DNA from: Ichthyophonus hoferi
Taxonomy: Eukaryota > Opisthokonta > Ichthyosporea > Ichthyophonida > Ichthyophonidae
DNA length: 18,490 nucleotides
NCBI GenBank assembly: GCA_002751075.1
Contig: NAOQ01000697.1
Coordinates: 8,443-26,932, forward strand
Reading direction: 5' to 3'
This document shows, in pieces, positions 1-9,049 of this stretch (positions are counted from its first letter, which is position 1; every line of letters starts with the position of its first letter). Below the pieces are notes generated by a model. The model ran no database searches. It was not told the origin of the DNA and worked only from the letters and a program-made list of their open reading frames with translations. Made by a program: the position numbers and the translations under genes.

Positions 1-160
1 TAGGTAGGTAAGTAGGTAGGTAGGTAAATAGATAGATAGATAGGTAGGTAGGTAAATAGATAGATAGATAGATGGGTAGGTAGGTAGGTAGGTAGATATT
101 TATGTATGTACGTATGTAAGTGTGTATGTATATATATATGTGTATATATATGTACAAGTA
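1..160. repeat. TAGG/TAGA tetranucleotide microsatellite grading into TATG/TA repeat
   Basis: About 110 bases of TAGG and TAGA units, followed by TATG and TA units. It lies within the third intron of the TNPO3-like gene. The rest of that intron (161-476) shows no exon. Confidence 0.95.
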
Positions 161-476
161 ATATAATACATAGGGTGCTGGATAGTCAAACAAACCGTAC
201 TAGTACATGCATTTGGTAATATGACGCCACAGCCTCGGTGTGATTGGCTGTATTTGCCTAAAAAATCTACACTACAGCTGCCTTATACCTGGGAATCATA
301 ATTAATTGGGATTAAAGGATTAATTAATTGCAGACCTCAAATTACTTCATTGTAATTGGCTATATAAAATATGACCAACCTATACATATACCAACACAAT
401 AGTACAAAACATATCTAGCAGTATTAGTTATATAAGGTAATATATTAAGCGATATGCTTGGTCAACTTATACATAC

Positions 477-1566
477 ATTAGCCAATGACATTCCAAATAG
501 TCGTAGTAGATCAGGTACTATAATCTCAGGGGACCACTGGGGACAGCGTAAGGCGACAGCTGATAGGGTCAAAACTACCTGTTCCAGCACTGGCTTGTGA
601 TTGGCTAGCCCCCTGTGTATAGGAGAAAAGATGAGCATAGGCAATTTGTGGCTATACGGGGCAATACGGGTATAGTAATAATAGATATAAAGTGTCTGCA
701 GTGTAGATATGCTCTTGTTTAACCATTCACCTATGTCTATATATATCTGTGATCGTAAACCAATCCTCATCCCTCATAGTTAACCCACATGCTATATAAT
801 AATAAATATTACGTTATCGTCTACCAATAGTAGTCCTCTGTTAATAGTCCTATCAATATATAGGCGAATTAAAACGCGGACAATAACATATTACTGGCTA
901 TATACTATTAATGATTTCAAAAATTAAAATTTGGCTAATCAATGCATAAGGATAAAAAGAACCAATAGTGTATAGTAGTTAATATAACTGTAATATTATG
1001 CTAATGAGATATTAAATATAAAATATAATATATAAGTATTAGAATAATATAGAACGAAGGAAAAGCCGAGTCTAGATATGATAATAAACCACTAGTAGCA
1101 GTGAGATATAAATAATAATGCCTTATTGGGTAGAATTTCATGTTAGTATTGTAATATGTTATGATATGCTATGTAATATTATGTTATATTATGTTGTTAT
1201 GATATGATATGATATGTTTTGATATGTTATGTTATGGTATGATATGTTATGTTATGTTATATTAAATTATGCTAGCAGAGGAGGTAATATAACATAACAT
1301 CACATGATAAAATCTAACACAAGACAAGACAACACCCTACATCCTACCTTCCTCCTTCTCTCTCTCTCTCCCCTTTCTCATCTCCCTCCTACCTTGCCAA
1401 TTGTACTAGTCGTGGTGGTAATTCCATTAATCTATTAGAGCCATCCACCTCTTTCTCCTTAAACACCTTATTTCTTAGGGTATGAGCTGCAAAGAAAAGA
1501 ACCTCGCTCGATACACTCTCAGGGTAACTGTATCATAAAGGAATGATGTGTCACAACGGGTACTGA

Positions 1567-1613
<47 letters not shown>

Positions 1614-2060
1614 GTATTACCTTTGCTGAAGCAAGCATACATGGGTATATGTAATGTGATATTAACAGTATAGTATGGTAGTATGGATGAGTGTGAGAGA
1701 AGTTATTGAGGAATATTAAGAAGAAGTAAGGGCATAGAAGGAGCTTTTGGAAAGTTCTTACTCTCAATCCACATCTCTTTAAGTCACATTAATATGTCGA
1801 TGCACACACATATATATATATACTCAATTATTTACTAACAGGAGGAAACATGACGGCTCATACCTACCTATACCTACACTATACCTACACCTACACACTT
1901 AAATATACATATACCTATGGATATAGTTCATTTACCTTAATATATGATCACACTGTTCCCAGGCTTCCCTACTATTCTGAAACTGTTGCAGATATTTTTC
2001 TGCCGCCTGTCTCGCCTTGGTATCAAGAGACATATATAGTACCTTCACTGCTTCTTCCAT
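477..2060 (-). CDS. TNPO3: Transportin-3-like importin-beta family receptor, first three coding exons (5' part of gene)
   Basis: Nuclear import receptor of the TNPO3/importin-13 group, which carries SR-type splicing factors through nuclear pores under Ran-GTP control (family knowledge). Seen: start codon at 2058-2060 and three exons joined in consistent phase: 1936-2060 (ends phase 2 at a GTAAATG donor), 1393-1527 (acceptor ATACAG, donor GTAGGA, phase 2) and 477-612 (acceptor ACACAG, donor GTATGT, phase 0), together 132 codons. Exon 1 reads MEEAVKVLYMSLD and FQNSREAWEQCDHIL, like the N-terminal helices of TNPO3 (AWE..D.LL). Exon 2 carries LFFAAHTLRNKV, like the FAAQT helix. Exon 3 carries LEQVVLTLSAVALRCPQW, like the LALAIADLALQ.P.W repeat. 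The N-terminus is short, as in TNPO3 rather than importin-13. No further exon was found in 1-476, so the remaining HEAT repeats lie left of the window. Introns are 408 and 780 bases. TNPO3 rather than importin-13 is a judgement; the superfamily call is firm. Confidence 0.82.
1138..1265. repeat. Degenerate ATGTT/ATGAT pentanucleotide minisatellite
   Basis: Runs of TATGT, TATGA and TATAT units cover about 125 bases in the second intron of the TNPO3-like gene. A shorter stretch of similar five-base units is seen at 18225-18255. Confidence 0.8.
1571..1612. repeat. (TC)n dinucleotide repeat, about 20 units
   Basis: Uninterrupted TC on the plus strand, which is (GA)n in the sense of the TNPO3-like transcript. 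It ends about 43 bases upstream of the acceptor of coding exon 2, so the transcript has a purine run just above the acceptor. Confidence 0.97.
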
Positions 2061-2681
2061 TCTTATAGGTTAAGGATCACTAGTTGTTAGGTTACTGATG
2101 ATTATTATATACTACTATCACTAATACTACTAGATAGGTATGTGTACTAATAGGTCTACATAGAAAGGTCAGTAATCATATATCATATACACGTTACATA
2201 CATATATTTATTGTATTTGTGTACTAGACCATCCTACACTATCCAGTCAGATAACAGAGTACTGGCAGTATCCGATAGAATAACTAAATGAAGCTATAAT
2301 AATAATACAAAGAATGGCTTTCTAGTGGCCAGCCTGATCCACAATTAATTTAGTAAATTAGTCCAGCAATAAGAAATGGCATAATATTGATTTGTTTTAA
2401 TTTAAGCAATTGTAGATTAAACCCAAAAATAAAAATTATTAACAACTGGTGTAGCACATTGATGCTCTGTATTTTGGACTTTTAATTTAAAAATGAAAGC
2501 ATGCATACATTTCAAAAAATAGTCCATAAATATTTTATGGATCTCTTTGCCTTGTAACTTTTAATTACCTGATTATTATTACCTTGAAATATGTCAACCA
2601 ATATTAACCAATCGGAAAATCCTTTGTATTAATTCTAATTTCAATTATCCAGCACTTAAATTGGTTCGGTAAAATGACAGG

Positions 2682-2733
2682 TCTGCAATATTTATTATTG
2701 GTAGGTGTCTGCAATATTTATTATTGGTAGGTG
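2682..2733. repeat. Tandem duplication of a 26-bp unit
   Basis: Two identical copies, 2682-2707 and 2708-2733, each containing AATATTTATTATTGG. A third copy of that 15-mer lies at 2883-2897. On the minus strand the core reads CCAATAATAAATATTGCAG, which has the form of a branch site plus acceptor. Confidence 0.93.
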
Positions 2734-2874
2734 TTTACTTCGAACACGACGTTTCAATTTGATTTGTCGATACATAATTTTCAAGCGAATTCACCAGTGA
2801 GCAGATCAGTAAGGACACGAGATAAGATCAGTCAAACCTAGTGGGTCTCTGTGGTCTTTCATGAAGTATATTAG

Positions 2875-2897
2875 CCAATAATAATATTTATTATTGG
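2875..2897. repeat. Near-perfect palindrome with CCAAT/ATTGG ends
   Basis: CCAATAATAA at the left and TTATTATTGG at the right flank a three-base centre. The right half is the third copy of the motif found in the tandem duplication 150 bp to the left. Confidence 0.85.
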
Positions 2898-3380
2898 TCC
2901 CATTTAGGTTGGTATTGAACACAGCAATACGGGATTAAATGTGTTATGTAACACTTCAATATTTAATACTTTCTTGTAAATATAGAAAGCAAACTAAAAT
3001 TTCAAATTTCTAGAAAGTATATATGTTAGAAATAAGCAGAAGAGACTAGATGAAGTCATTAAGATTCTGTTTCATGTTTCAGATATGTACATCAAATTAT
3101 ATCTGGACAGATAGCCATCCGTACATCCCTGCTTAGTTTATTATTAAATCTGCACTAGCAAAATAATACCAACAAGATTAGTGCGATTGACAGGTTTATG
3201 AACCGAAACTTCAAAAAATCTTTAAAGTAATTGCAGTTCTTATTTGCACTTCCCTGAATCTTAAGTTTCCAGTATTGTAGCTAAATATATTTTGAAGCAA
3301 AAACTGCTTGACTTTATATATATTTATAGACAAAACTACAGATAGATTCTAACCAACACGCAATAACCAATGCCGCCAAT

Positions 3381-4075
3381 AGCTTGCGTTCAACACTGCA
3401 TTCAACTACATTAACATCTCCCATAGGTTTTCCAGGTTTTCACGTTCCCCTATATGTTGAATCTAATAGTTAACGTCGGCTTTCATTCGTCATTTCTGAT
3501 GTCCAAAATAAGCATCACAAGTAGAAAGTATAAAACAATCAATTCAATTCTGTACATATTATATCGTTCCATCCTCTCTCTTTTGAATATGTAGTCAAAA
3601 GGATGTTTACCTCGTCGTATGCCCGTTTTGTTTATGACTGCTTACACTGCCCTTGGCATGCCTAGTGCTATAAGTGTTGAAAAAAAAAAATAGATCTCGA
3701 CTTGCCAGAAAATTTGCCTAGAAGGGAGATATTGAATAATTTTTCTGTCAAGTCGAGATCCATTTTTTGTCTTCAATACTCGTCGCACTAGACATGCTAA
3801 GGGAACTGGGGGCACCTATAAACAAGACGGCAATACAACAAGATCAGCTTTCTTTTACCAGCATATTCAAAAGATGGAGGATAGAACGATATACTATAGA
3901 CTGAATTGACTTGGTTGTTTTATACTTGTGATGCATATTTTGAGTATCCCTCAGAAGTCAGAAATGAGGAATGAAGGGCGACGTTAACTATTAGATTCAT
4001 CCTATAGGGGATCTTAGAATCTGGAAAACCTATGGAAGATGTTGATGCAGTCAAAAGCAGTGTCGAATGCAAGCT
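3381..4075. repeat. Large foldback inverted repeat, arms about 335 bp, loop about 21 bp
   Basis: The left arm (3381-3715) and the reverse complement of the right arm (3737-4075) align along their whole length. Matching blocks include AGCTTGC at the outer ends, CCATAGGTTTTCCAG, a 20-base exact block GAATCTAATAGTTAACGTCG, GCATCACAAGTA, TCTTTTGAATATG and GATCTCGACTTG near the centre. By eye roughly three-quarters of positions agree, with several small indels. The outer flanks do not match each other and no target-site duplication was found. The sequence resembles no transposon end I know. The minus-strand reading of the right arm is open for about 50 codons (SLHSTLLLTASTSSIGFPDS..), but the matching frame of the left arm closes early. 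It could be an inverted duplication, a foldback element or a hairpin-RNA locus. Confidence 0.88.
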
Positions 4076-4152
4076 ACTTTTGACTGCAGGGGGTATATTA
4101 AATCTTGGTTCTCCAAAGAGGCAGAAAAAAAATTGTAGAAATATCTGGATAT

Positions 4153-5457
4153 ATGTTTCACACTGACCCCCCCACACCCATTGAGGTTCCCATTCGCCAC
4201 ATGAAAAACGAAGATTGTTCAATAAAAAAGAAGAGCAAGAGCAAAGCCAATATTGTCATTTACCCCGGTAGAAACACAGCACCTCAACTCTACTACACTC
4301 TTTTATTTCCAGGTGATGCCCGGTAAGAGTCAAGGTTTACTCATTTATTTTGCTGGTGGTGAAGCATGGTGAATGGATGGGATCAATTAAATTGGTAGCT
4401 GTTATGGTGATAAAATGATGAGATCCTTCAGTCTAGCGGTTGTTCAGCCACCTTATTACGGTTTATTTGACAAGAGTAACTCTAAGAACCCTTTCTCTTT
4501 TCTCCCACTATACTATTAACTATTATTTCTATTAGTTACTGCTTTGGTGATGTTCGTATTAGTAATAACACACGTGTGTACAATAATATTGTCAAGGGGA
4601 AAGCATCTGTTGAGGTTAGACAGGCAAGCAAGGACAACACTATTGCTACATTGGAATGGCTTAAAAAGAATACTCGTGAACCTGAAAATGTTGTTGTTAT
4701 GGAATGCTCAGGCGGTTCTACCGGTTCTCAGTTATGAGGCGGTTTTATAGCCGATAAGTATGCATGCAAGCAGTACCATTCCACCAGTGACGGCTGTTGT
4801 TTCAAATAGTTACGTTGGCATCTTGCCCGCATCTCAGTCTAAAATGTTTGAGGTATATGGTATTACCAATGCCCCCTTCATACATGTGCTGCCCACATCC
4901 TTGTTGAATAAGGTTAGAGCTGGAGCCATATAACTCTGTAAAATAATAGATACACTTCATTAGATTTATCTTGATATAGATCTTACTTTTCCGTTCAATT
5001 CAAGGCTGATGTCATTCAAACAATATTTTACGATGCTATTGCCCACACTCTTGGTGATAGACCTAAGGTAATGAAATGTGATGCATCTCAGTGTTCCCTC
5101 CGTAGAATTCCTCTATCACATGAACTATTGAGTCTAAAACAAATTTACAGTGGTGTTTTAGGCATGTATAGTTCATTTGCCAAGCCCAAGAAATTTGCAC
5201 CTTATCTTATAACCTATATGAATCATTGCCACACTTGCTTCGATCGTTTCTACACAACTGACATTAAGGTGACTAGCGGGCTTTCACAGAAGACAAAATT
5301 TATTACGCTTGTCTCTTGGTTGGAACAGGCCAAACTTCCTAAGGCTGGAGTTAAGACCCACCTTACGGCTTGGTGTGAGATTAACGCCCACCACGTAGGA
5401 GGCTGGTCCCAGGCAAAGAAATTCGGAATTTTCAAGAAATATCCTGCACAATATTAG
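4153..5457 (+). CDS. Unrecognised spliced gene (hypothetical protein, about 300 residues)
   Basis: I recognise no family. Proposed exons: 4153-4322 (start at ATG 4153, or ATG 4201; an optional in-frame 45-base intron at 4268-4312 is possible), 4536-4723, 4788-4912 and 5005-5457, with the stop at 5455-5457. Strong signals are the donor CCCG|GTAAGAG, the acceptor CTATTAG with a TTAAC branch-like site, and the 92-base intron 4913-5004. Phases agree throughout. Exon 4536-4723 has good coding character (SVEVRQASKDNTIATLEWLK). The last exon encodes 150 residues with several Cys and His (TYMNHCHTCFDRFY; TAWCEINAHHVGGW) and a basic tail (QAKKFGIFKKYP). No signal peptide or membrane segment is evident. 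The 64-base intron at 4724-4787 is the weakest point: its donor GTTCTC is poor. If it is wrong, the two halves lie in different frames and the locus may be a decayed copy. Candidate poly(A) region: ATAAATAATA at about 5520. Confidence 0.55.
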
Positions 5458-6150
5458 AATGTGTACCCAAAACAACTATTATCTTGTAAAGAACTGATTT
5501 GTGTTTCTTTACCGCAATTTATAAATAATATTCATTTTAAAAAAAGATTTTATTATATAACAATCGGAAGCTGTACAATAGAAACTTGATAGTGACAATT
5601 AATTATTTCTGGAAGTGTGTGTATCAATAACTACCTTACCGGGAAATATGTGATACTTAATAGTTTCGGGCATAAAATTTTTTTTCTATTGAAATAATAT
5701 TAACTCTAAAATTATAACCGAGCTACCAGGTGGATTTAAATCCCTGAATGGTAATACTTGAATAAATTCTGAAAATTAAGTATCTGTTTATTCGTAGTGA
5801 CGGATTAATTGGGCATGTATCAAATTATGGCAACTTGTATAAAAAATACCATTAATTTGGTTTTTTTCAATTTGAATAACAAAGAATAAAAAGCAAAAAT
5901 AAAATGTCTTATTTAATTTCCAAGGAAGAATTATAGGTATGTTAGTTTTTTCACAAACCTGTACCTTTATATTGTATTATACGAGGTTGTTAACTGCGAA
6001 TGGACGCCTAGTTCAGTCGATCTTTGATAACAAGCGATAATGCCATGATCAGTCTTATTTTAATTAATCAAATACCGTTCTACACAGATGTTAACCGCAA
6101 TTGACCCACACGATAGGATGAGACAAGTATAAAGGAAAAATGAAATAACC

Positions 6151-6205
6151 TATAAAGGCTCAGGCCAATCGGCCCCCGCCCCTCACACATATGCGGCACC
6201 CGGCA
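6151..6205. promoter_or_regulatory. GC-rich patch with CCAAT and GC boxes
   Basis: TATAAAGG (6151), CCAAT (6165-6169) and CCCCCGCCCC (6173-6182, a GC/Sp1-type box on the minus strand) lie within 35 bases in otherwise AT-rich DNA, followed by CATATGCGGCACCCGGCACC. The order does not suit a simple core promoter in either direction, and no coding exon starts nearby. A regulatory element is the best guess. Confidence 0.3.
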
Positions 6206-6540
6206 CCTTTGCATTTAATTATATGCTTATAATAATCACATCATTGTTGTAATGTCTAAGCAACCATTATCACTCATACGATAATCAGTGTTCAGATCTC
6301 TCACTTCTTCAAAAGGCAGAGAACTGCCTATTAACATTAACAGTGACAATAGTTACTATTTACATAGTAATATAGCACCCCTTTCTGATTGTACACACTG
6401 TGCTATAAGTACTATCGCGCCCAAGCGCATTAGGGCAGGAATACCTTCTTAACTTATGGCTGAATACAATCACTATAAACAGTTAGAGATAAAGTCAACA
6501 TATATACCTGCTATTACAATGCCTTCTATTGAAAGTAAAT

Positions 6541-6541
6541 A

Positions 6542-6573
<32 letters not shown>

Positions 6574-6597
6574 GTATGTGTGTATGTGTGTATAGAT
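6541..6597. repeat. (TA)n(TATG)n(TGTA)n compound microsatellite
   Basis: About ten TA units run into TATG and GTGTATG units. Confidence 0.93.
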
Positions 6598-6784
6598 GTA
6601 TGCATATATGTATAAATTGGCTATTTCTACCGTTTACCCAGCGAAACCAACTATTATTTACCGAAATCAACTGGAAAACCCGAAGAACTGTGGAAAAGTT
6701 GATAGAGCTCCCAAAGAATCTTACATATTGATAGGATATATTACATTGCACATAGAGCAATCAACAACATAACATTAATCACTT

Positions 6785-6814
6785 AAGTCATTATTATTAT
6801 TATTATAATGACTT
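6785..6814. repeat. Hairpin: AAGTCATTAT ... ATAATGACTT
   Basis: A perfect 10-base inverted repeat flanks a short TAT-repeat loop. No gene ends here, so a terminator role is not supported. Confidence 0.8.
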
Positions 6815-7046
6815 CAATTGTGTATGTAGCTATATTGGATAGATCCAGTTACAAACATTTGTAGATTGCGCACAACATTGGCCTGTGCTTAAGAATCTGC
6901 TGTGTTTAGAGCTAATCAAGTACAAGATTTCCCTTTGCTGTTTCGGGTTAGATTATTGGTTAGGGCGTACTGCTTCATCTCAGATTACCCGTAGTGTTTT
7001 GATTTTCTCCTCTGCAGTTTCCCTAATTATGTAAAAAAAATTTCAA

Positions 7047-7066
7047 TTTTTTTTTTTTTTTTTTTT
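7047..7066. repeat. 20-base T homopolymer
   Basis: Unbroken T run on the plus strand, read as a poly(A) tract on the minus strand. It follows GAGCTCTACACGATCGGTCC on that strand. It could be the tail of a retroposed transcript, but no source sequence or target-site duplication is visible. Confidence 0.85.
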
Positions 7067-8090
7067 CTGGAGGACCGATCGTGTAGAGCTCTAGACATTA
7101 TCAATATTGATGCTAATATTGGTGGTTATACTTCAAAGTAACGGTACATAGAACGAACAGCGCGAGTAATCGATTCATGACTTCCTATATCTATATATGG
7201 ACTTCTTGTCTGACAATCGTAATGTCCATTGGTTTGTTGTAATTAAATTGCAGCCTTAATCATAGGGACAGATTAGTGATTAATACCAATAGTGGCTATT
7301 GACTAATCGGATAAATTAAATAACAAATTATATTAATCGTAAAACTCGATAAAAGATTAATTCCAATAATAATGGCAATAATCAATTAACAACTAATATT
7401 AATAGAAACAATTGTTTTATATTTTAAACTAGCAAGGTTAACAACTTAATGCAATGAAGTATAAAAGAAAAATTCCTCCTTATCCTTAAGAATATTTGCA
7501 CAAGATTAATTATCGATTGGAATTATTTGAAAAAGCATAGCAACCAATGAACCTAAAGAAAATTTACATCAAATACTTTAGACCCCCCAATAATGTATTG
7601 AAATTTAAACAAACCCCCACTTTGTTTTGTTAGTTGCATTTTTGCCAATTAATTACACTAATCATTGGAATGTGGAAATAAATGATTGTATTCACACTAA
7701 GGTATCCAATTTTCGTTTTATTAATAATAATAATTATTATTATTTTCACACCGTTTATTTATCGTGAAAGGTTATTAAAGTAGGTGACATTCTTGTGGAA
7801 CTTTATGGAAATAACAGTGTGGTTTTTATTTGATATATACATATATGTGTGTTTTTCTTGTTTTTTTTTTTTTCATACAGTGATTTTACTGTGAACAGCT
7901 AAGAATGTAGACGACTTTATTAAATGTTTTGGCACTAATATGTTCACAAACCTGTTTATTTGTTGGTTTAAAGCCGTTTTACGTTGAACGGTAGGTGGTG
8001 AAGTTCAGAGGATATTGTTGGTGGTGTCGTGTGAACATATATTACTTCTTATGTCCTTAATGCACTCACTGCAAAGATAAAAATGGTTTT

Positions 8091-8218
8091 ACATTGATCT
8101 ATATGGAGACGAGCATGCATCACACACATAGTGACTTTGTTATGAAGGCCAGTAACATTGATCTATATAGACATGGGCATGCATCACACACATAGTGACT
8201 TTGTTATGAAGGCCAGTA
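8091..8218. repeat. Tandem duplication of a 64-bp unit
   Basis: Copies 8091-8154 and 8155-8218 are near identical; they differ at a few bases in the segment after ACATTGATCTATAT. Each carries GCATGCATCACACACATAG. The pair ends about 220 bp upstream of the OST4 start codon, probably within its 5' untranslated intron or promoter region. Confidence 0.95.
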
Positions 8219-8442
8219 ACATGCGAGTCTTTTTATTGGGAGGCATTTTAGCAGTGGTAATGTGGTAGTTCTCCCATATATTTGTATTTGCATATATATG
8301 ATTTTTTTATCTGGGCTTTGTATGCTTATATGTATATAAAAATTATTCTGACAATATTTACTATACAACGAAACCAATTTAAAACCGTTTAAAACAATCT
8401 TTAGCCCATCATCCCACTAATTCCTACCATTAACAGGCAAGT

Positions 8443-9049
8443 ATGGAGATTGATGATCAATACCTAGTTATGTTTGCCAACCTTACAGGATCTATCATCT
8501 TTGTTGGAATTGTCTTCTATCACTATATTGATGGAGTCAAAGGGTGCGTGCGTGCGTTTGTGTGTGTTTTCTTTTTATATATACGCTGGTTCAAAACTTT
8601 CATCCTGATATACATACATTCACAGGTGAATACACATACCTACATTAATGTAACCACAACTACATGTGTACGAGGGTTAGTATAACCACACTTGTGAGCA
8701 AAAAACCATTAAATACACAAAGTAAAGAATGTTACGTAGATAGAGGTAATTGTTCCACCAAAATGCACCAAAGATTATGATAAAAACATATGAGAGACTA
8801 AAACTGTTGGTCTGGATTTGTGATTCTCAACCAGTAAGCTACGAGTTAATTATTTTTAAAGCACTATTATTAGTTTTAATCTCTATCTATTTTTTTATTG
8901 GCAAGTTAATGCATAGGCAAAAAAATAATGAATAAGAGTGGACTCCTAATTACATAAACTTGGATATCATTAGTCTAGAATATGCGTTTTCTAATTACAC
9001 TAATTGACTATTAATTAATCGTCATATCCCTAACAGAAAGCAAGAATAA
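8443..9049 (+). CDS. OST4: OST4: oligosaccharyltransferase complex subunit 4, two coding exons, complete
   Basis: A tiny single-pass ER membrane protein that stabilises the STT3/OST3-type subunits of the oligosaccharyltransferase, which transfers the preassembled glycan to Asn in nascent proteins (family knowledge). Seen: exon 1 (8443-8543) encodes MEIDDQYLVMFANLTG, then a hydrophobic helix SIIFVGIVFYHYI, then DGVK. It ends in phase 2 at donor GTGCGTG. Exon 2 (9037-9049, acceptor CCCTAACAG) adds only G-K-Q-E and the stop at 9047-9049. The result is 37 residues, the same length as human OST4. It keeps the FAN, LYHY-like (FYHY) and terminal KQE features; yeast OST4 ends differently, which favours an animal source. 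An acceptor TTAACAG lies 6 bases before the ATG, so a 5' untranslated intron or spliced leader is likely. If the 493-base intron were retained, the frame would run on to 8685 with an unrelated tail. Confidence 0.9.

Larger units (their letters stand above)
2061..3380. other. Intergenic stretch upstream of the TNPO3-like start codon
   Basis: No convincing exon on either strand. It should hold the promoter and any 5' untranslated exon of the TNPO3-like gene on its left side, but no core promoter element stands out. Contents are AT-rich DNA, a 26-bp tandem duplication (2682-2733) and a CCAAT-ended palindrome (2875-2897). Confidence 0.6.
5458..8090. other. Intergenic stretch of about 2.6 kb, no recognisable gene
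   Basis: AT-rich, with repeats of AATAAT and TTAATT type. Contents that stand out are a GC-rich CCAAT/GC-box patch (6151-6205), a TA/TATG microsatellite (6541-6597), a TAAT hairpin (6785-6814), a 20-base T tract (7047-7066) and a 13-T polypyrimidine run ending in CATACAG at 7880. That last site would suit the acceptor of a 5' untranslated exon of the OST4 gene (7881 to a possible donor GTAGGT near 7992), but this is inference. Confidence 0.5.

Noticed and set aside
1850-2068. Plus-strand ORF of 72 codons rich in Thr and Tyr
   Set aside because: Antisense to coding exon 1 of the TNPO3-like gene; its left part is a simple CTACAC/CATA run.
6660-6745. Minus-strand piece FFGSSINFSTVLRVFQLIS before a GTAAAT donor
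   Set aside because: The acceptor TATGTAAG is weak, no partner exons were found and there is no recognisable family.
7771-7833. Plus-strand 20-codon reading VIKVGDILVELYGNNSVVFI with stop
   Set aside because: Protein-like, but no upstream exon can be found and the acceptor is weak.
8750-8935. Plus-strand ORF of 61 codons with a hydrophobic segment
   Set aside because: Lies inside the OST4 intron, starts at a non-ATG codon in this frame, and has no splice sites or family match. AT-rich chance reading is likely.
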